NCBI GenBank assembly: GCA_016839985.1
Contig: JAEOTG010000079.1
Span: 1-10,629 of the forward strand
DNA from: Candidatus Heimdallarchaeota archaeon
GTDB lineage: Archaea; Asgardarchaeota; Heimdallarchaeia; Heimdallarchaeales; Heimdallarchaeaceae
Direction: 5' to 3'
Length of the DNA stretch: 10,629 nt
In this document: piece by piece, positions 5,978-10,629 of the stretch
Position numbering within the stretch: position 1 is the stretch's first letter
How the letters are laid out: each line of letters starts with the position of its first letter
Position numbers and translations under genes: made by a program
Notes under the pieces: generated by a model
The model's database searches: none
What the model was told of the DNA's origin: nothing
The model's input: only the letters and a program-made list of their open reading frames with translations

Positions 5978-6793
5978 ATGTCTATAGTTCAAATAATACC
6001 AATACTTTCAAACAAAATAATCGAAGAAGAAGATGATTTAATATCTGTAGTTTTGAAATCAATAGAAGAACAAGGTTATGCTCTTCAAAATGATGATATT
6101 CTAGTAATTGCTAGCAAAGTAGTTTCTGTTGTAGAAAAAAGAATCAGAAAGTATGAAGATATTTCTCCAACAAAAGAAGCTCAAGTTATCGGTAAGAGAG
6201 CACATATATCACCAGAATTTGCTCAAATTATTCTAGATGAAACTAATAACCGATACATCGGTACTGTTCCTGGTGCTGTTACAACTCTAAATAAATACGG
6301 ACTGATGGCAAATGCTGGGGCAGATCAATCAAATGTAGGCGATGAAAAAATAATCCTTCTCCCAAAAGATTGCAAGCTTTCAGCACAAAAAATACATCAG
6401 GAACTTTCAGACCAAATCAACTTATACATTGGTATTATTATAGCTGATTCACGAACAATGCCTATGCGATTAGGTACGGTAGGAGGAGCATTAGCTACAT
6501 ATGGATTTAAATCAATAATAGATGAAAGAGGTAAAAATGATTTATTCGGTAGACCGATGCACATAACAACTAGAGCTGTTGCTGATCAGCTTGCAACAGC
6601 TGCGGAACTTCTTATGGGTGAAACCAATGAACGAATTCCCTTTGTTATCATAAGAGGATATCCTATCAGAAGAATCACAAGCAAAGAAGAAGAAGACATT
6701 AATTCACTTATAAAAGAAGATAAATGTATGTTCATTGGACCTCTGCTACCTTGCTTAGAAGAAAAAATGAAGAGAGCTATTGAAAATGATTAA
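5978..6793 (+). CDS. cofE: CofE-family gamma-glutamyl ligase (F420-0 or folate/pterin glutamylation)
   Basis: 271 residues from the ATG at 5978; the preceding TTG (5975) is less likely. This is a COG1478/PF01996-type enzyme, which uses GTP (or a similar nucleotide) to form an amide bond between glutamate and an acid acceptor. Family blocks in order: DDILVIASKVVSVVEKRI (39-56), NAGADQSN with metal-ligand D116 (112-119), ADSRTMPMRLGTVGGAL with D157 (156-172), GKNDLFGRPM (185-194) and VADQLATAAELLMGE (201-215). Canonical F420 CofE has DTNGRCFRRG where this protein has DSRTMPMRLG, so the nucleotide/acceptor loop differs. The stop overlaps the DHPS start by 8 bp, indicating translational coupling. 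The chlamydial COG1478 enzyme reported as an alternative folylglutamate synthase (FolC2) makes a folate/pterin role here as likely as F420 synthesis. Family membership is very secure and the substrate is not, so the symbol denotes the family. Confidence 0.82.
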   Translation: MSIVQIIPILSNKIIEEEDDLISVVLKSIEEQGYALQNDDILVIASKVVSVVEKRIRKYEDISPTKEAQVIGKRAHISPEFAQIILDETNNRYIGTVPGAVTTLNKYGLMANAGADQSNVGDEKIILLPKDCKLSAQKIHQELSDQINLYIGIIIADSRTMPMRLGTVGGALATYGFKSIIDERGKNDLFGRPMHITTRAVADQLATAAELLMGETNERIPFVIIRGYPIRRITSKEEEDINSLIKEDKCMFIGPLLPCLEEKMKRAIEND

Positions 6794-7667
6794 AGGTAAT
6801 TTAGGGAAGATACAAGTTGGAGATGATTTTCCAATTCCTATTGTAGGTGTAGTTAACCTTTCTCCTGCTTCATTTTACAAAGGTTCTATCGCATCAACAA
6901 ATCAAGATCTCAAAGAAGTAGTGTCAAAGATGATTGATGAGGGAGTAAATTGCTTAGATATTGGTGCTCAATCTACTAGACCAATTCAAATTTATGGAGG
7001 AGAGGAGCGAGTTAATGAGATACAAGAAAAAGAAATAATTGATAAATCATTAGAAGTGGTTCTAGACATCATAAAGAGTTATGATGATATAGAAATATCT
7101 GTAGACACTACAAGAAGTTCAGTGGCAGAATTTGCACTGAAGAAAGATATACGGATTATAAACGATATATCCGGTTTTAAAAAAGATAAAAGAATGGCTA
7201 GTTTAATTGCAGACTATGATGCACATGCTATAGTTATGGCGACAAGAAAAAATCCAGGGGATGTTTATACAATAGATGATGTTTTACATGAATTAAAATT
7301 AAGTATCACCCTTGGACTGGAAAAAGGCATCAAAGAAGATAGAATATTAATTGATCCTGGAATAGGTAGCTGGGAAGCGAGAGACTATTATCATGATTAT
7401 TCATTAATCAGAAATTTAGAAGAATTTAGAATATTAAACAAACCTATTTACATCGGTATTAGCAGAAAGCCTTCAATTGGTAAAGCTCTAAATGATGCAC
7501 CTCCAGAAGATAGATTATATGGTTCAATAGGAGCTACAATTGTAGCTGTTCTAAACGGTGCTCATATTGTAAGAACCCACGATGTTAAACCTACATTAGA
7601 AGCAATTAGAGTAGCTGAAACGATTCTTAATTTTGACAAATACTTCTCAAAAAATAACTCTAAATAA
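6786..7667 (+). CDS. folP: Dihydropteroate synthase, archaeal type
   Basis: 293 residues from the ATG at 6786, which overlaps the CofE stop (ATGATTAA). An in-frame TTG at 6780 is the alternative start. It is a TIM-barrel pterin-binding enzyme joining a pterin diphosphate to an aminobenzoate. Motifs seen: GVVNLSP (21-27, N24), LDIGAQSTRP (57-66), SVDTT (D107), INDISG (N126), IDPGIG (D190), ISRKPSIG (225-232, K228) and RTHDV (263-267, R263, H265). These cover the pterin-site residues of bacterial DHPS. Differences: the first loop reads LSPASF rather than TPDSF, so the Asp is Ala. The MHMQGxP block is replaced by MATRKNPGD. DPGFGFGK is DPGIGSWEA with a longer following loop. The aminobenzoate side therefore differs, as might fit an archaeal tetrahydrofolate or tetrahydromethanopterin branch. 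The gene ends 2 bp from the convergent GHMP kinase gene. Confidence 0.82.
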   Translation: MIKGNLGKIQVGDDFPIPIVGVVNLSPASFYKGSIASTNQDLKEVVSKMIDEGVNCLDIGAQSTRPIQIYGGEERVNEIQEKEIIDKSLEVVLDIIKSYDDIEISVDTTRSSVAEFALKKDIRIINDISGFKKDKRMASLIADYDAHAIVMATRKNPGDVYTIDDVLHELKLSITLGLEKGIKEDRILIDPGIGSWEARDYYHDYSLIRNLEEFRILNKPIYIGISRKPSIGKALNDAPPEDRLYGSIGATIVAVLNGAHIVRTHDVKPTLEAIRVAETILNFDKYFSKNNSK

Positions 7668-7669
7668 CT

Positions 7670-8743
7670 TTAGCTAGTAAATTTTACTCCTTCATCAATT
7701 TCTACGGACCAAACAGGGAGTTTGAAGTTTGTTTTTAATGAATCAAATGTTGAATCGTTTTCTTTATCTGTTAAAAGAACAACACTACCTCCTAATCCTG
7801 CACCTGTTAGTTTTCCACCCAATGCTCCATTAATAATCCCTGAATCAATTATTTTGTCTAGAATAGGTATTGATACTTCAAGGTTTTCTCTCAATGAAAT
7901 TTGTTGAGATGTCAATAAATCTCCTAGAATATTTATATCGGGGTCTGATTTTAACATCTCTTTTTCTGCTTCTTCAGTATCTTCCTTAATTGAGATAACT
8001 CCTGTTAATATCTTCTTTTCTTTTTTATTGAATCTTTTACTAAATTTTTCTAAGATACTGATAGAACTATTATTAAGAGGAATGCCTACTTGAGTTTCAA
8101 AGGTTTTGATTACTTCTTTTATTTCTTTAACTTTAAGTCCATGAACTTGGCTAGTTAACTTAGGTGTTTGACTATCTACAACAATCAATCGAAAATCAGG
8201 TTTGGGGAGAATTCTTAATTCAGGTGGTTCAGTACATGTAAGAATTATAATTCCTCCTATAGATGAAGAATACTGATCCATTCTACCACATGGAATCCCT
8301 AGTAGATTGTGTTCATCATGATAAGCTAATTCTGCAAGTTCTTCCTTTTCAATCTCAATCTCAGTCACCCCACACAAATGCTTAATCCAAGCAACCAGTA
8401 GAGCTGCGGAACTTGAAAGTCCACTCGCTATAGGAATATCACTTTGAATTGTTACATCCAAAGAAGGTATTTCTATCTTAGAACTAAATTTCTTTAAAGC
8501 AAGGATGCCTGATTCTAAATAAGACTTGAAATCTAGATTTTTACTGCTCATTTCTTGTATTTTAATAGGAATTTTTACTGTTTGATTCAAATCCTTACTA
8601 AATACAGAAATCATGCTTTTTTTTCCTTCATAAGATGAAACATTTACTCTTAAATTAATCGCTGCAGGTATGACTCTTAACTCTAAGTAATCTTGATGTT
8701 CTCCATAAAGACATACTCTGGCTGGTGCTGAAGAAAAATACAT
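7670..8743 (-). CDS. GHMP sugar kinase, galactokinase-like
   Basis: 357 residues, about the usual galactokinase length. It carries the three GHMP motifs. Motif 1 is APARVCLYGEHQDY (6-19); the galactokinase signature is APGRVNLIGEHTDY, and R9, E15, H16 and D18 are kept. Motif 2, the phosphate loop, is PIASGLSSSAAL (104-115). Motif 3 is GGKLTGAGLGGS (309-320). The catalytic Asp is D156 in CGRMDQ (152-157), as in galactokinases. It should phosphorylate a sugar at the anomeric hydroxyl using ATP. Gln for Thr in GEHxDY and the absence of the galactokinase YNxRR-type helix leave open another sugar (arabinose, fucose, glucuronate or heptose). A mevalonate kinase or beta-RFAP synthase is less likely given GEHxDY with GxMDQ. 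The gene is soluble, convergent with the DHPS gene, and shares a divergent promoter region with the AAA+ gene. Confidence 0.8.
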   Translation of the reverse strand: MYFSSAPARVCLYGEHQDYLELRVIPAAINLRVNVSSYEGKKSMISVFSKDLNQTVKIPIKIQEMSSKNLDFKSYLESGILALKKFSSKIEIPSLDVTIQSDIPIASGLSSSAALLVAWIKHLCGVTEIEIEKEELAELAYHDEHNLLGIPCGRMDQYSSSIGGIIILTCTEPPELRILPKPDFRLIVVDSQTPKLTSQVHGLKVKEIKEVIKTFETQVGIPLNNSSISILEKFSKRFNKKEKKILTGVISIKEDTEEAEKEMLKSDPDINILGDLLTSQQISLRENLEVSIPILDKIIDSGIINGALGGKLTGAGLGGSVVLLTDKENDSTFDSLKTNFKLPVWSVEIDEGVKFTS

Positions 8744-8872
8744 TAAATCAGCAACAAATATCTTCTTCTCTTAATAATACTTTTTGGTAAAAATAGCAAT
8801 ATATCATCTTTAATGGATTTCCTTCTTAATAAAGTATATAAGTAAAAATTACTTTAAAGACGTGGGGATATA
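8744..8872. promoter_or_regulatory. Divergent promoters of the sugar kinase and AAA+ genes
   Basis: On the plus strand, TATATAAG at 8835-8842 is a clear archaeal TATA box, predicting a start near 8864-8867. It is followed by GGGGAT (8864-8869) directly before the TTG start codon at 8873, so the message would have a leader of only a few bases. On the minus strand, GTATTATTAA at 8771-8780 lies ~30 bp before the sugar kinase ATG at 8743, again implying a nearly leaderless transcript. No gene lies in the gap. Confidence 0.5.
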
Positions 8873-10120
8873 TTGCCAGATAATCTACTTGATAAAGTAT
8901 TCAATTTGTCAACCTATCTACGTGATGAAAATCTGGATGTTCAGAATCAAGAATTGAGACTTGATCCATGGACAATGGAATATATTCCTGAACTCTATAT
9001 TGCCTCTGAAAAGCTAAATAGTCAAATTGCACGCTTATTGCAGATTATCAAAGATGGTAAAGCTATTTGTTCAATTATAGGTGACATAAAATCAGGTAAA
9101 TCATACCTCTTGAATCTACTACGAGATGGGTTCAAAGAATCCTTGTGGAAATATTCTACATATAATAAAATACACATTCTATTCTTTGATTCGGAAGAAA
9201 TGAAAGACTATTCTTTAACAATCTTTCTACAAAAAATAGCAGAACAAATTTTCGGTAAAACAAATCATTCAAGAGAGCAAATTATTGTTGAATTAAAGAA
9301 TTATACAGCTGATAATAATTCATTATTGGTTTTACTATTAGATAATTTTCGTGGGAATCTACTCTCATCTGTTGCAAGTGATTCTGCTAAATTACTTAAA
9401 TTACTAAAAGAACACTTCTCTTGTATAATAACCTGTAATTTGAGTGAAATGATGATTTTAAGAAGTGGACTAAAAGAAGGAGGTTCTGAGCATTTATCAT
9501 ATTCAATTCATCTCCCAGAGCTATCCATGTCAGAAGCAAAAGAACTTGTTACAAAAAGAATGAGTTATGCTTTGAATCAATCAAACGTTCAAATTGGAGA
9601 GATATTCTCCGAAAGAGCCTTGGAAGCAGCCTGGGTAGAATCTAAAGGAAATCCTTGGGTATTTATTTCAACTCTTTCTGATGCATATTCATATTCAAAG
9701 AAGAAGGGATCGAAAATAGTTACTCATGAAGCAGTAAATTCAGTAATAGATATGTTTTCAAGAACTCCAGTGCAAGGAACATTTGAGGATCACGACAAAT
9801 TTATAATCCAGCAAGCACTAAATAATTTTCCATATAGAGAAAGACAAGTATGTGAATATCTAATCCATAAAGATGCGACAGCAAAAGAAATCACTTTGTA
9901 TCTTTATGGGGAACTACCTTCCTCTGAATATAGAAGCAAATATATGGGAACAAAGAGTTTCTTGAAGAGATTAAAGGATAAAAATGTAGTTGTAACTAAA
10001 GGACAAGAAGGACGTTCTCTTTTATTTGGATTAAATCCAAAGATGAGAGAAAGATTAACACAAAGTAATGATAAAAGCGATCCTTCGATGACAAATGAAA
10101 GTAAAATTTATGTTACATAA
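8873..10120 (+). CDS. AAA+/STAND-type ATPase with C-terminal winged helix
   Basis: 415 residues. A short N-terminal helical region ends in DPWTMEYIPELYIA (31-44). A P-loop ATPase domain (~45-280) follows, with Walker A GDIKSGKS (70-77), Walker B LLVLLLDN (151-158, D157), a sensor-1-like ITCN (186-189) and a lid helix KGNPWVFISTL (258-268). Residues ~308-395 look like a winged helix-turn-helix (FPYRERQVCEYLIHKD, then KSFLKRLKDKNVVV and a wing), so DNA binding is likely. The order resembles the Orc1/Cdc6 and archaeal STAND ATPase superfamily, but the family is not one I can name. Two departures stand out: Asn follows the Walker B Asp instead of Glu, and the GNPR arginine at sensor 2 is Trp. Hydrolysis may be slow or absent. 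The TTG start (8873) is supported by TATATAAG at 8835 and GGGGAT just upstream. The gene converges on the membrane protein gene, 24 bp away. Confidence 0.75.
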   Translation: MPDNLLDKVFNLSTYLRDENLDVQNQELRLDPWTMEYIPELYIASEKLNSQIARLLQIIKDGKAICSIIGDIKSGKSYLLNLLRDGFKESLWKYSTYNKIHILFFDSEEMKDYSLTIFLQKIAEQIFGKTNHSREQIIVELKNYTADNNSLLVLLLDNFRGNLLSSVASDSAKLLKLLKEHFSCIITCNLSEMMILRSGLKEGGSEHLSYSIHLPELSMSEAKELVTKRMSYALNQSNVQIGEIFSERALEAAWVESKGNPWVFISTLSDAYSYSKKKGSKIVTHEAVNSVIDMFSRTPVQGTFEDHDKFIIQQALNNFPYRERQVCEYLIHKDATAKEITLYLYGELPSSEYRSKYMGTKSFLKRLKDKNVVVTKGQEGRSLLFGLNPKMRERLTQSNDKSDPSMTNESKIYVT

Positions 10121-10142
10121 GAAGAAAGAAAAAAAAAGAAAA
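10121..10142 (-). terminator. Oligo-T terminator after the right-edge membrane protein gene
   Basis: Read on the minus strand, this is a pyrimidine run rich in T, including nine consecutive T. It begins three bases after the stop codon of the membrane protein gene at 10145. Archaeal RNA polymerase terminates at such T-tracts without needing a hairpin. It also fills most of the 24-bp gap between two convergent genes. Confidence 0.5.
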
Positions 10143-10144
10143 TG

Positions 10145-10629
10145 CTATCTTCTAGCTAATTTTCGTATTATTTTTATGATTAAGAATAGTATATATGCTA
10201 CAAGGAAATTTATCAGAAGTAGATTGGTAAATTCTGTAAATATTGTAAACCAAGTTGAAGTTCTAATATAGAAGAAGTCTGCAGAACCAATAGCATTCTG
10301 AAAGATGTAACTATATGCACATATAATCAAGAATGGTGCAAAATTCAAAGTTAAATAAGCTCCTTCATAATTTAGTCTCATAAAGTTAGTTGTTCCAGAT
10401 GCTCTTTGATATATAATAAGTGCTATACCAATACCTATAACAAAACCAACAATTGGTAGGATGTAAAATATATTTAGAAGTTGAACTGCCATAAATCCTC
10501 CTGCAGTGGTTTTTGCAAATATTGAGTTTAGAAACTGAGTGTTTGTTTCTCCAAATATTGAAACAGCAGTAGATTGGTTAAAGTTTACATGTGATAGAAT
10601 TATGAACAAGAGAGCACCTACAATGCTTA
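10145..10629 (-). CDS. Multi-pass membrane protein, 5' end outside window
   Basis: The frame stays open to the right edge, so the true start is probably beyond 10629. A TTG at 10609 would give 154 residues, but the upstream in-frame codons read SIVGALLF and continue a hydrophobic helix. Four hydrophobic segments are seen: one at the edge (SIVGALLFIILSHV), and about 40-68, 84-104 and 120-146 counted from the TTG. A basic tail (KIIRKLARR) suggests a cytoplasmic C-terminus. There is no catalytic motif, zinc site or transporter signature. Family and function are unknown; a small Yip1-like or permease-type fold cannot be tested from the fragment. It converges on the AAA+ gene and is followed by an oligo-T terminator. 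Confidence 0.65.
   Translation of the reverse strand, partial: SIVGALLFIILSHVNFNQSTAVSIFGETNTQFLNSIFAKTTAGGFMAVQLLNIFYILPIVGFVIGIGIALIIYQRASGTTNFMRLNYEGAYLTLNFAPFLIICAYSYIFQNAIGSADFFYIRTSTWFTIFTEFTNLLLINFLVAYILFLIIKIIRKLARR

Noticed and set aside
7722..7907. Plus-strand 61-codon open frame
   Set aside because: It lies antisense to GHMP motif 3 of the sugar kinase.
7670..8743. Beta-RFAP synthase (methanopterin pathway GHMP homologue), suggested by the neighbouring DHPS
   Set aside because: The GEHxDY and GxMDQ motifs are those of sugar kinases of the galactokinase group, and the gene is convergent rather than co-directional with DHPS.
8873..10120. Canonical Orc1/Cdc6 replication initiator with an adjacent origin
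   Set aside because: The Walker B Glu and sensor-2 Arg are missing, and I see no origin-recognition-box-like repeats in the 8744-8872 gap.

Overview
The window reads as a piece of an archaeal chromosome, most likely from an Asgard archaeon. It is strongly AT-rich. Several starts have archaeal TATA/BRE-like boxes at leaderless or short-leader spacing, and only a few have Shine-Dalgarno sequences. It carries a CofE-family ligase and an archaeal-type dihydropteroate synthase. Its eukaryote-like content includes a JAMM/MPN+ protease whose active-site block closely resembles eukaryotic Rpn11/CSN5, and two proteins with a related roadblock/LC7-like domain. The Asgard assignment is inferred from this gene content, and I cannot resolve the lineage within Asgard. 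I see no rRNA, tRNA, CRISPR array, insertion sequence or phage gene.

Layout. (1) 154-738 (+): a small roadblock-like protein that ends tail-to-tail against 748-1395 (-), a two-pass membrane protein with a C-terminal zinc ribbon. (2) 1454-2515 (-): a two-domain protein whose C-terminal domain is paralogous to the 154-738 protein. (3) 2592-3761 (-): a very Glu-rich protein with three perfect 36-bp tandem repeats and a basic tail. (4) A ~210-bp divergent control region at 3762-3972, with two abutting inverted repeats just before the Glu-rich gene. (5) A rightward set, 3973-7667: an APH/choline-kinase-like kinase, a tail-anchored Rpn11-like JAMM protease, a CofE-family amide ligase and a DHPS. 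The last two overlap by 8 bp. (6) 7670-8743 (-): a galactokinase-like GHMP sugar kinase, two bases from the DHPS stop. (7) A divergent promoter region, then 8873-10120 (+): an AAA+/winged-helix ATPase. (8) 10145-10629 (-): a multi-pass membrane protein cut by the right edge, followed by an oligo-T terminator.

How the genes may work together. CofE plus DHPS looks like a pterin/folate unit, in which the CofE-family enzyme may add glutamate to the pterin coenzyme rather than to F420. The kinase and the membrane-anchored JAMM protease share direction and close spacing. They sit across a divergent promoter from the Glu-rich and roadblock-domain genes. This is suggestive of a membrane-associated regulatory module with small-GTPase-type (roadblock/longin) and ubiquitin-type (JAMM) parts. 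However, the window contains no GTPase, ubiquitin, E1 or E2 gene, so this link is a hypothesis.
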